This document shows, one piece after another, positions 23,255 through 34,307 of a stretch of DNA of 64,000 nt. Each line of letters opens with the position of its first letter. The stretch's first letter is position 1. Both the position numbers and the translations under genes were made by a program. Below the pieces are notes generated by a model. The model ran no database searches. It had not been told where the DNA came from and saw only the letters and a list, made by a program, of their open reading frames with translations. Source of the stretch: Turbatrix aceti (taxonomy: Eukaryota > Nematoda > Chromadorea > Rhabditida > Panagrolaimidae); assembly GCA_963969345.1 (NCBI GenBank), contig OZ017768.1:5852718-5916717 (forward strand). Reading direction: 5' to 3'.

Positions 23255-24674
23255 ATGCTGGCTACATCGTACCTTCGTCTCCTGCCCACGCTGACTTTGC
23301 ATGACGCTGATGTCTCCAAATTGTTGTTGTCGTCACAAAACGCGAGCAAGTTCTACTTGCAGTACTTCCAGAACTGTGAGGTTATTTTGAACGAGCATTC
23401 TGTTGAAATTTTGGTAAGTTTTATATTTTTTTTCTGTTGAAAAATACATTTGGTTTATCTTTCGTTGATTTACAGGATGATGATGACGAGCTCACCAGTT
23501 TCGTCGACGATAATCCTGATCGTAGTATCGTTTGTCTGGCGCTTTTTGTCACGACTCTCCGATTGAGCGTCGACATCCCCGTCCTCAAGGAATTCTTTGT
23601 CCTTTTAGGCCGAGCTAAGCGTGAGGATTTTGTCCACATTCTGATTGATTGCGGCTTTATAATTGCAGGCTTGACTTCTCTCGTCGCCGATGGCGGACAT
23701 CAGAGGGCTGGTGTCCGTAATGCGTCTGACTTTCTGGCAAATCATTCGTTGCCGGAACTCAAGAGTGTTACCGGTCCGGCCAAGTTGTTTTGTCCATCCA
23801 AAACTCCTCCGGAGGTTCTGAATTCCTGCGACACGGTTCTTTATACTGAGCCGCACAATTTGCCTCACGGTTCGATGGATCTTTTTATCGTAAGTTTTTT
23901 TTTATTGAAATTGTATCATTTAAAAAAATTTTTAAAGCGCGGTATCAATCGACCCGCTGTTCACGCGAAGAAAATGATTTGGAATTTCGATACCATTACT
24001 GCGATCTCCGTGACTGCGAGTCTGAAACGCGTCACTGAACCGTTTGTTTTTTTGTGGATCAAAAATTCCTGTTCAGGGCAACAACGTTTTTAGGCGGAAC
24101 GATGTCGAGGAACTGACACTCCAAGTGAAGCGGTATACAGACAAAGGCGTCGGTGCCCTGTCCGAAGCTGTCTTGAAGGCTTTTCCGAACCTCAAGCAGT
24201 TTGATTGCTATTTTGTTTTGCCGTTCGTTGACGAGACTGTGAGTTTTTTGGTCTTTAATTCGCGAAATCATTTTTGTTTTTATTTTATAGGACGAAGACG
24301 CTGATTACCCGTACAAGAATCCCGATGAACTCGCTCTGAATTACAACAGCTTTGTGGATATCGCGACGAAGGAACTTCTTCGTGTTCAGGCGCCTCATAC
24401 GGTTCTCAATTTTTACTGCCACAATGATTACGCTCTCAAAGTCCTCGACGATGACACCTTTTTTGTTTGGGAAAACATTCAGCACAACAGGCCGAACTTC
24501 AAGCTTGACAAGGTCGTGGAGCCCAGAAAAGAGCGATATGACCCGACCGTCACGCGTTTCAATTTTGAGAACGTCAACAAACAGATCGCGGAGAACATTT
24601 CGTTCGACATGCGTTTCCAGGGCAAACTTGTTCGCTGGCACAATTTTTTCTCGCCCTGGCAGTCTCCTAAATAA
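23255..24674 (+). CDS. Tandem paralog family of unknown function, copy 2
   Basis: Six exons (23255-23413, 23476-23620, 23669-23889, 23938-24041, 24094-24238, 24291-24674) give 385 residues. Exons 1 and 4 have exactly the same lengths (159 and 104 bases) as in the other two copies. Intron 3 is only 48 bases, leaves the reading frame open and ends TTAAAG instead of TTNCAG; intron 4 starts GTTTGT. Both are weak sites next to the consensus elsewhere in the window. The 5' flank and first exon are nearly identical to copy 3, so these two share the most recent duplication. Conserved strings include NFYCHNDYALKV and FSPWQSPK at the C-terminus. Function is unknown. Confidence 0.8.
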
Positions 24675-25042
24675 TTTTTTTGTTGTGCTTTTTCTCGCCC
24701 TCTTTGTTTGTGTGTTTTGAACTTTATAACCGTTGCGTCCAATAAGTTGGATAAAAACAGCAATTCCGGTAAAATTTGATGTGAGTAGATCCGAAATCTC
24801 TTTTATACCTTTAAAAAAACCAAAAATTTAGAATTCAACAGTTTTTTTCGAGATTTTTCTTTTTTTTCCGATTTTGTAATGCAATTTATTTTTGTAGGGG
24901 GATATGTATATGTAACTCGGAAGGAAGCATACCGTATACAGTACGTTGTTATTTGCGCGCTGTTTTGATTTTTCATTATTTTGTTAGCCTGTGTAACACT
25001 TCGTTTTTTTTTTCAATTTCAATTTTTGATACGGTCACTACG

Positions 25043-26562
25043 ATGCTGGCTACATCGTACCTCCGTCTCCTGCCCACGCTGACTTTGCATGACGCTGATG
25101 TTTCCAAATTGTTGTTGTCGTCGCAAAACGCGAGCAAGTTCTACTTGCAGTACTTCCAGAACTGTGAGGTTATTTTAAACGAGCATTCTGTTGAAATTTT
25201 GGTGAGTTTTATATTTTTTTTCTGTTTCGAGCGTTGAAAAGTACATTTATTTTATTTTCCGTTGATTTACAGGCTGATGACAAGATCACTACTTTCGTCA
25301 ACGATAATCCCGATCGCAGTATCGCCTGTCTGGCGCTCTTCGTCACGTCTCTCCGATTTAGCATCAACATCCTCGACCTGAACGAATTCTTTGTCCTTTT
25401 AGGCAGTGCTAAACGTGAGAATTTTTGTCCTAAATATTTATAATCTTTGTTTTTTTTATTTCTAGGCTTGACTTCGTTTGTTGCCGATGGCAATCGCGAC
25501 AGCGGACCTCGAAGAGCTGAAGCACATAATGCATCCAACTTTTTGGCCTATCATTCGTTGCCGGAACTCAAGACTGTTGCTGGTCCGACCAAGTTGTTTT
25601 GTCCTTCCAAAACACGTAAGAAGAAACTGAATTGCTGTAACACTGTGATTTATACCAATCCGCATCGCGGTTCGATGTCTTCTTTTGTTGCAAGTTTTTT
25701 TTTAAGTTTAAATGATATTTACTAAATATTTTTTTTAATTGTAGCGCAGTATCATTGAACCAATCTTTTACGCGAAGAAAATGATTTGGAATTTCAATGC
25801 CTGTACTGCGATCGCCGTGATTTCATGTCTTAATCGCGTCACTGAACCGTTAGTTTTTTTGTGGATTATTGGTGCCGGTTTTATGAAAAAAACGGTTTTA
25901 GGCGCTACGATGTGGAAGAACTGACGATCGAACTGAAGCGACACACAACCAAAGTCGTCGGAACTCTGGCTGAAGCTGTCTTGAGAACTTTTCCGAAGCT
26001 CAAGCGACTTGATTGCTACTTTGCTTTGTCATTTATTGACGAAATTGTGAGTTTTAGAAAAAAACTGAATACTTTAAAAAAAATCAAAAATTTATGAAAA
26101 TGGTGAAAAAATTCGGGCCGGCTTGTTTTAGACACAGTTTCCAATTTTTTTTTGCGAAATTAAATGATTTTTTAGGATCAATTATCCAATCAGCCGTCTA
26201 AAAATCCAGTTGACACTGCTCTGACATACACCATGTTTTTGGATGACGCAACGCAGGAGCTCCTAAAAGTTCAGACGCCGCCTCATACAGTTCTCAATTT
26301 TTACTGCCACGTTGATTACGCTTTCAAAGTCAAAAATGATGACTGTTTTTTTCTTCTGGAAGCCGTTATGCATAATAGGCCGAACTTTACATTTGACAAG
26401 ATCTTCGAACTCAGAAAAAAACGATATGAACCTGATGTGACGAATTTCAAATTTGAGAATGTCAACAAGCAAATCGCGGAGAACAAGACATTCGACTTGA
26501 GATTCCGTGGCAAACTTGTCCGCTACCATTGGTACTACTCGCCCTGGCAGTCACCCAAATAG
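25043..26562 (+). CDS. Tandem paralog family of unknown function, copy 3
   Basis: Six exons (25043-25201, 25273-25414, 25466-25689, 25745-25848, 25902-26046, 26176-26562) give 386 residues, collinear with copies 1 and 2. Intron 3 begins GCAAGT and ends GTAG, so it is a GC-AG intron; the other two copies have GTAAGT at this place. Intron 4 begins GTTAGT. Exon 6 opens with an unrelated acidic-poor stretch (DQLSNQPSKN) where copies 1 and 2 have DED. The core FENVNKQIAENKTFDLRF and the end YYSPWQSPK are conserved. No frameshift or stop is seen, so all three copies appear functional. Confidence 0.8.
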
Positions 26563-27260
26563 GTTTTTTATACATTCTTTTGCATGATTTTTTTTAGTTT
26601 TTTATTTTTTCAACGTTGTACCTGATAAAAAACGTAAAAAAGGGGTGAAAATGTGTAAAAATGGTGCGGAGTAGCAAAACTCATATTATACCCATGTAAA
26701 ACTATTGAAAATATCGGCACCAAAGTCACCTTCGCTTGAAGCAACGATTTTTATTACGTTTTTGTGAAAAGTATGAGAACGATACTCTCGTGTGGAATTT
26801 TTTTCATCTTTTGTGTTGTTCTATTACTCGTTTTGCTGTAACTGATTACTCGTTTGAAGCAGTTACGATTGGTTCACACAGTATCTGTCGCTGGGTTCTG
26901 AACAGATTTTTTCACAATTTTGCGTTTCATGATTTAGGATTGTTGTCGATTGGTTGCGTCAACCTTGCTTTCGAGCACGTTTTTACACGTTGTTTTCGTT
27001 CTTCTACACGTTTTCTCTTGTTTTTTGACAACGGTGACCTAAAATGGTGGATCTAGAATTTTCAGGAAGGTTTGGCGCGTATTTTTTGTTTGGTTTGCCT
27101 AAAATTTCGGTTTTTGCCTTGATTTTCATGCATTTTATGATTTCGTCGTTGATTTTCACGCGAATGACAGCGACGTCGTCGCTATTTGATCTTCGATCAG
27201 ACTCTGAACTTTGCCATCTCCATTTTTTTCAGACAACTAGCCCTACGAATCTGCTGAACG
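26563..27260. other. Intergenic, upstream of the CAF1 gene
   Basis: T-rich spacer with no supportable exon. A frame at 26736-27056 exists but has no splice support or recognisable content. A TTTTTTTCAG 3' splice site ending at 27232, with no donor upstream, lies 28 bases before the CAF1 start and is probably its trans-splice acceptor. Confidence 0.4.
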
Positions 27261-28419
27261 ATGGCAGCCATGTCGGCTCCAGCACCTGCTGCAGCGACAC
27301 CGGCTGCCACATCCACTGTCTTCCCGCCTTCCATTCCGGGGACCGCAATCGCTCCGACAAAGCCCGACGTCGTCATTCGAAACGTCTGGCGTCACAACCT
27401 CGAAGAGGAATTCAACAACCTTCGTCAGGTGGCCAAGGAATACCGCTACATCGCTTTTGACACCGAATTTCCCGGTGTTGTCGCGATTCCACTCGGTGCA
27501 TTCGAAAACAAGTCCCAGTTTCACTACTGTCAGATTGCTGCGAACGTCAATGCACTCAAAATCATCCAGATGGGCTTCTGTCTGACGAATGAGAAGGGCG
27601 AACTGCCTCCTGGACGCGAGATTTGGCAGTTCAACTTTCACTTTTCGGTCGCGGATGATTTTTTCAATCCTGAATCACTTGAACTCCTCCGAAACAGTGG
27701 AATCGAGTTTGATCGCCATCGTGTGAGTTTTTTTGGGGGGCATTTTATGTTTGGATTTTATGAATCGCATTTTTGGTGTTTAATTTGTCTTTATTGCCTT
27801 TTTTGGATGAAAACTTTGTTTTTACGATCAAAAAATATTTTTCCGATTTTTTCAGTCTCAAGGAATCGCCGTCGAAGACTTCGGAGCACTGCTGACGACT
27901 TCCGGCATGGTTGTGAACAGCGATATCACCTGGCTGACTTTCCATTCGTGTTTCGATTTTGGCTACCTCGTCAAGGCGATTATTCGAAGCGATCTCCCAG
28001 CACACGAGCACTCGTACTTCCGAACGCACCGGGTTCTCTTTCCCCGAAGCTACGATCTCAAGGTGCTCCTCAAGATGCCGCACGTTCAGTGTGCCAAGCT
28101 GCGAGGCGGTCTCCAGGATGTGAGTTTTCCTTTTTCCATGCTTTCATTGTTTTTGTTTTTTTATTTTAGGTCGCGGATCAGCTGTGCGTCGAGCGCTTTG
28201 GTCACCAGCATCAGGCTGGATCGGATGCCCTCCTGACTTCCCGAACTTTTTGGCGCCTCAAAGAGAAGTTCTTTGCTGATTCTTGGGATTCGGTGAGTTC
28301 AGGGTTCTTCGTCGATGATGAGTTTTATTTTTTTGGGGTTTCAGATCTCTCCTGAGATTCAGGGCTACATTTATGGCATGGGTAACAACCAAAAAAAGAC
28401 TAAGACGCATCTGCATTGA
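27261..28419 (+). CDS. CNOT7: CAF1/CNOT7-8 deadenylase (CCR4-NOT catalytic subunit)
   Basis: Four exons (27261-27722, 27856-28119, 28170-28292, 28345-28419) give 307 residues. This is the DEDD-family 3'-5' exonuclease that shortens mRNA poly(A) tails within CCR4-NOT (worm ccf-1). Catalytic acids are in FDTEFPG (first D and E), HSCFDFGY (second D) and the third motif AGSDALLT. The strings VIRNVWRHNLEEEF and WQFNFHF are nearly invariant in the family. An Ala/Pro/Thr-rich N-terminal tail of about 35 residues precedes the domain, and the C-terminus is a short Lys/His tail. An AATAAA lies near 28504. Confidence 0.96.
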
Positions 28420-28756
28420 ATGCTTCCTTTTTTTTGGTTTGGTTTTGTGATTTTCTTGTTTGGTATCGTTGCTTTACTATTGTTTGTGTTTAGCCAAAAA
28501 CTAAAATAAATGCCTTTCTCGTTAAAGCGATTTTTGAGACTAATAATCTTTGTCGTGATCGCCAGCAAAACAAAGATCCAAGAAATACCAAAATATTTTT
28601 ACGGAACCAGGACGAGCTTCTTATGATCCCTTTTCTCTTGATTTTGGTATATGAATGATAACAAAAAAAAATGTACAAAAAAACTGAAGGGGCGACAGAA
28701 TGACGTAAAAAACAATCAAAAAAGAGGTAGTAAAAAATTTTAATTTTTTTATTCAG
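28420..28756. other. 3' flank of the CAF1 gene
   Basis: AT-rich sequence between the CAF1 stop and the left end of the inverted duplication. It holds the likely CAF1 polyadenylation signal near 28504. No gene is seen. Confidence 0.4.
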
Positions 28757-30212
28757 GCCTCTGCTTGTGCAAAAGCGTTACCTCAAACTTGGGTAATTAA
28801 ACCGAAGATGAAAACGCGGAGTCAATTTTTGTGCACTTGCTTTTGCAAATAACTTGGAAGACCGAGTGACATCGCTCATATTTCATTTGTCAAGGGGGCG
28901 CAGAGAAAGAGAGCCTGCGCTTGCACGATATGGAAGGGAGGGGAGACTTTTGGGAAGTTAATCCGAAGCAGTGTTGTCGGGTTCGGAAATTTTTCGGGTA
29001 ACCCGACCCGAACCCGAACCCGAACCCGAAATTTTCGGGTAACCCGACCCGAACCCGAACCCGAAAATTTCGGGTTACCCGACCCGAACCCGAACCCGAA
29101 CCCGAAATTTTCGGGTAACCCGACCCGAACCCGAACCCGAACCCGAAAAATTCGGGTAACCCGACCCGAAACCCGAAATTTTCGGGTTTTGGGCGGGTTA
29201 GCTGAAGAACCCGACCCGAAACCCGAATTTTGTTTTTCATAAAATCGGTAAATTTATTTAATTGTACTTAAATTTTTGCATTGTGGAGGCTAATATAACA
29301 AATATTGCGTCTTCAGAAGCAAATTTTTGACATGTTTAACGGTTTTTTTCAACTTTTTTTCTCATTTTGACTTTTATTGTCGGGTTCTCAAACCCGAAAT
29401 TTGGAAAACCCGACCCGAACCCGAAACCGAACCCGAAATTTTCGGGTAACCCGACCCGAACCCGAACCCAAACCCGAAAATTTCGGGTTACCCGACCCGA
29501 ACCCGAACCCGAACCCGAAAATTTCGGGTTACCCGACCCGAACCCGAACCTGAACCCGAAAAATTCGGGTAACCCGACCCGAAACCCGGGATTTTCGGGT
29601 CGGGTTCGGGTCGGGTCGGGTTTCGGGTCGGGTAACCCGACAACACTGATCCGAAGCGCATAAAATGTGTTTAAAATAACATTAAAAAAATATAAAAATT
29701 TTGAAAGACGCAAAATAAATTACACCATTGAAGCTAAAATAAATAATATTTAATTTTTCGAATTTTTTGCTAAAAACGGTAATAATTATGTAAAATGTAT
29801 GGACATTGTTCACATCAATCGATAAAAATGTGAATTATGTTATTTTCGCACTATTTATTTTAATGCACGTAGATGGAGTACACTTTGCAGTATTTTATAA
29901 AAAACTAAAAATTAGATTAAACCTTTGTTGAACACATTTTATCTGCTTCGGATTAACTTCCCAAAAGTCTCCCCTCCCTTCCACACCGTGCATGCACAGA
30001 CTCTCTTTCTCCGCGCTCTCTTCACAAATGCAGTATGAACGATGTCTCTTGGACATCAGTTCTATTTGCGCAAGCAGGTGCACAAAAACTGACTCCGCGT
30101 TTTCATCTTCGGTTTAATTACCCAAGTTTGAGGTAAACATTGAATTCCGCCCTTGCGAAAGCTTGTGGTTGGATACCACTAAATTTTGGAACGCTTTTGC
30201 ACAAGCAGAGGC
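28757..30212. mobile_element. Non-autonomous TIR element A (about 280-bp TIRs), interrupted
   Basis: The ends are inverted copies of a module of about 280 bp beginning GCCTCTGCTT. The interior (29657-29930) is AT-rich, non-coding and the reverse complement of the interior of element D. A hAT-like element is inserted at 28969-29648. The left TIR has lost about 55 bases after CAAAAGCGTT. No transposase is present. Confidence 0.75.
28969..29648. mobile_element. hAT-like non-autonomous element with CCCGAA satellite interior
   Basis: The 680-bp element has 15-bp perfect terminal inverted repeats, CAGTGTTGTCGGGTT. It is flanked by an exact 8-bp duplication, ATCCGAAG (28961-28968 and 29649-29656). 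Element D holds the uninterrupted target. The interior has two arrays of ACCCGA/CCCGAA units separated by an AT-rich middle (about 29220-29390). The arrays themselves contain alternating orientations. The CAG-type ends and the 8-bp duplication fit the hAT superfamily. No transposase is encoded. Confidence 0.88.
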
Positions 30213-30548
30213 ATAAATTATGCAATATTTACTTTATTTTTGATTCTGAAAAGTATGTCGAAAAAATTCTGATTCGTTGATCGACACATAACATTCGTGG
30301 ACAGAATTTTCGGTCTGAAACATGTTGTCTATCTGCAATGAAAAAAATTATGCACTTGTCGTTTTCTAACAGTGATTTTCCTCAAAAATTTATTCCCACA
30401 TGATGATTTAGAAATATCATTTCCTGCTCGTGTGTTGCGATGTGTACCTATATGTTTGTGGAAAAAATCATTGGAATATCGACAAATACGAACCAAACCT
30501 CTGCAAATGAAAAAACACAAACAATCAATTTTATACTTTTTTATTTAT

Positions 30549-31367
30549 GCCTCTGCTTATGCAAAAGCGTTCCAAAATTTAGTGGTATCCAACCACAGGC
30601 TTTCGCAAGGGCGGAATTCAATGTTTACCTCAAACTTGGGTAATTAAACCGAAAATACAACCGCGGAGTCACTTTTTGTGCACCTGCTTGCGCAAATAGC
30701 TTTGACGTCCAAGAGACGTCGCGCATATTGCATTTGTCAAAGGAGCGCAGAGAAAGAGCATCCGTGCATGCACGGTGTGGAAGGGAGGGGAGACTTTTGG
30801 GAAGTTAATCCGAAGCGCATAAAATGTGTATAAGAAGTTACATGCGATTAAAAACAAGAAGGCTGAATAAAGGGGATCAAGTTCAATCACATAATTAAAT
30901 CTTAAATGAAGAAATCATTTAGATTTTGAGTTATGTCACTCAAATCAGTAATTGTATGGATATTATTTTTAAATTCGATAAAAACATATTTTGCAAACTT
31001 AAAACGAACTTTTTTTAATGTACATCGATAGCGTACAATTCCTAATATCTTTCCAGTAATAAAAATATAAAATAAATTTGTAATTAGCGCATTTTATCCG
31101 CTTCGGATTAACTTCCCAAAAGTCTCCCCTCTCTTCCACACCGTGCATACACAGGCTCTCTTTCTCTGCGCCCCCTTGACAAATGAAATATGAGCGATGT
31201 CACTCGGTCTTCCAAGTTATTTGCAAAAGCAGGTGCATAAGAACAGACTCCGCGTTTTCATCTTCGGTTTAATTACCCAAGTTTGAGGTAAACATTGAAT
31301 TCCGCCCTTGCGAAAGCTTGTGGTTGGATACCACTAAATTTTGGAACGCTTTTGCATAAGCAGAGGC
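30549..31367. mobile_element. Non-autonomous TIR element B
   Basis: An 819-bp element with inverted TIRs of about 280 bp. The left one starts GCCTCTGCTTATGC, and the right one ends GCATAAGCAGAGGC. The interior of about 260 bp is AT-rich, non-coding and unlike that of element A, but it is the reverse complement of the interior of element C. Confidence 0.78.
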
Positions 31368-31688
31368 ATGAATAAATAAAAGGTATTGTTAAACGGAGTT
31401 CATCGATCAAGTCAACAGTGTCCAAGCTTTAAACTTTGATTGCTAATTTGCACTGTGTTCTACAAAGATATTAGAAATGTATTATTTATGAAAAAGCAAA
31501 CGCACCTGTTTTACAGGGTACAACTCCCAAATCTGTGTCATTATCAGGAAAACAGTGTTGTGCTGTTAAAGCTCATAACATACAGTAACTTATAAAGTAT
31601 AAGTTTGCTTGTTTCTACCCTTTTCTACATTCCATAATCATATTCATATTGTCTCAAAATATTTTATGATATTGCCATATTTTTTATC

Positions 31689-33007
31689 ATGAACAACTCT
31701 GTGTTAACCTCATCGGTTACAAATATGACATACCGGGATGCCGATTTAATGGATCAAATATTTGTTGCTAGGCTTTACTTTACTAATCGCTCCAAATTCA
31801 TTGTATATATTTATTCCGGCTACCTTGAAGGTTTTATTAAAATTCATAACGTTGGTGTTTTCGGTTTAGTGACACTACTCCTATTTTGACAACTCCTATT
31901 ATGACAACTCCTATTTTGACAACTCCTATTTTGACAATTGTCAAAATTGTTTTCTTTTTTCTCATAATCTTTATGCTGAAGAGCATGATTCCGAAAAAGA
32001 GCACATTCAGAGCACCTTTTTTCGTCATTTTCACGTTTGGCTGTATTTTTAAAATTACAGTAGACATTTCACATCTTGGATTGGACATAATTACATTTTG
32101 GTCAAACGATGGGATGGCATTATTTTGTGACTTGGCTACTAATTTATTAATTGATGCATTGAATCTTATTTTATCGTATAACAAATTTGCGAGTAAGCAA
32201 AACGGAGAAAAAAACCATTTCAAATTTAGTTTTATAAAATGTTTATATATTTTAGATATAATACAGTGGCGAAAAGTCAACAGAATTTTTAACAAATACT
32301 CGACAGTAGGATGCATCATATTTTGTTTATTATTTCCGTTTTTGATACCTCTTCTGATTGTTAAACAATTGCCATGCTACTTTATTTTGACAGATTGCTC
32401 TTTAATTGAATACATTTCCGCGCAAAGTTTTATCCGATATACAACAAAGACAATCAACATAGTCATGACAACGGTTGCAACATGTTTGTGTTTTACAACT
32501 GCGTTGTACGGTAGATTCCATCAAAATGCTGTAGGTGATGTTAGTGTTTTAACTGAGCGACGAAAGGCTGAAAATAAACTACTTCTTCAAACGACGGTAT
32601 TTGGTTTACTCAATGGAATATATTCTTTAATTTCAATTGTTGGTTACTACTACAGTCGTTTATTTACTAAATTTCAGTTTCAAATGGTCGAAAGATATTT
32701 GGACCTACTGCGGGAACTTTTACTGTTGGTATTGGTGGTACCGTTTATTATCGTCGATTCATGGAGACATAAGTTGATTAACGTACAATGGTTGTCAATG
32801 ATTGTTTCTAAGCTAACAACGTATGCTTTGTTTTCAAAAATACTGGGCTTCTTACAGGCGTTTCCGGCGAGCTTATATCTGGGTTTGTTCTACGCAGCCG
32901 CTTTTCTTGAGTGCTGGTTCTTTACTTCATATATGATGGAATTAATTGATGCTCAACTTGCAGAACATAGTGAAGACGAATTAGCTTTCTATTATTCACA
33001 AGAATGA
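31689..33007 (+). CDS. Seven-helix serpentine chemoreceptor-like protein (srg/srv-like)
   Basis: The main frame, 31886-33007, encodes 373 residues in one exon. It has hydrophobic segments at about residues 15-35, 45-67, 80-105, 134-156, 190-212, 231-255, 265-285 and a further one at 315-345. The layout and strings such as FGCIFKITVDISHL, a basic loop before TM6 (ERRKAENKLLLQT) and a Pro-containing TM7 (LLLVLVVPFIIVDSW) resemble nematode srg/srv-type chemoreceptors. The start is uncertain. An upstream frame, 31689-31889, starts MNNSVLTSSVTNMTY with N-glycosylation-like sites and overlaps the main frame by a few bases. The join crosses a 15-bp tandem repeat (GACAACTCCTATTTT, about 31870-31935), so a frameshift or a missed short intron is possible. 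The gene is far more AT-rich than its conserved neighbours and sits in the loop of an inverted duplication. Confidence 0.7.
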
Positions 33008-33162
33008 CCTATCAATGGTCCATTTTTATTTAAAAAAATTTCAAATGTTGTGTATTTCAAATGTTGCGCGGGATAGCAACAAATAAATGATAAAACAAAA
33101 CATAGGTAGTGTGTTTCTGACCAACACAGCATTTACAAACATGCATCAATTATTTCATTTAT

Positions 33163-33984
33163 GCCTCTGCTTGTGCAAAAGCGTTCCAAAATTTAGTGGT
33201 ATCCAACCACAAGCTTTCGCAAGGGCGGAATTCAATGTTTACCTCAAACTTGGGTAATTAAACCGAAGACATAAACGCGGAGTCAGTTCTTATGCACCTT
33301 GTCGCGCAAATTGCTTGGGTGTCCATGCGACATCGCTCATATTGCATTTGTTAAAGGAGTGCAGAGAAAGAGAGCCTGTGTATGCACGGTGTGGAAGAGA
33401 GGGGAGACTTTTGGGATGTTAATCCGAAGCGGATAAAATGCGCTAATTACAAGTATATTTTATATTTTTATTACTGGAAAGATATTAGGAATTGTACGCT
33501 ATCGATGTACATAAAAAAATTGTTTCAAGTTCTATGTTTTTATCGAATTGAAAAATAATATCCATATATTCTACGCTACAATTACTGATTTGAGTAACAT
33601 TACTCAAAATCTAAATGATTTCTTCATTTTAGATTTAATTATGTGATTGAACTTGATGGCCATTATTCAGCCTTCTTGTTTTTAGTTGCATGCCATCTTT
33701 TATACATATTTCATGCGCTTCGGATTAACTTCCCAAAAGTCTCCCCTCTCTTCCACACCGTGCAAGCGCAGGCTCTCTTTCTCTGCGCCCCTTTAACAAA
33801 TGCAATGTAAGCGATGTCACTCGGTATTCCGAGCTATTTGAGCAAGCAGGTGTACAAAAGCTGACTCCGCGGTTCTGTCTTCGGTTTAATTACCCAAGTT
33901 TGAGGTAAACATTGAATTCCGCCCTTGCGAAAGCTTGTGGTTGGATACCACTAAATTTTGGAACGCCTTTGCATAAGCAGAGGC
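33163..33984. mobile_element. Non-autonomous TIR element C (inverted copy of B)
   Basis: An 822-bp element with TIRs of about 280 bp and an interior that is the reverse complement of element B, with scattered substitutions. No coding capacity. Confidence 0.78.
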
Positions 33985-34307
33985 CAGAATAAAAAAGTAA
34001 AAAATTTGATTGTTTGTTTTTTTCCTTTTTTTCATTAGCGTTTTGGTTCGTCGATTTTTCAATGATTTTTTCTACAAACATAGGTACGCATCGCAACACA
34101 CGAACAATGATAATCATCATATGTGAATAAATTTTTGATGAAAATTACGGTTAGAAAACGACAATTGTATAATTTTTTTCATTGCAGATAGACAACATGT
34201 TTCAGACCGAAAATTCTGTCCACGAATGTTATGTGTCGATCAACGAATCAGAATTTTTTCAACATACTTTTCAGAATCAAAAATAAAGTAAATATTGCAT
34301 AATTTGT

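Noticed and set aside
26736..27056. A 106-residue frame before the CAF1 gene
   Set aside because: Phe/Cys-rich translation of T-rich DNA, with no domain or splice sites; more likely upstream region of CAF1.
28978..29635. CCCGAA/ACCCGA arrays as interstitial telomere repeats
   Set aside because: The nematode telomere unit is TTAGGC. These arrays lie inside a transposon-like unit with inverted ends and an 8-bp target duplication.
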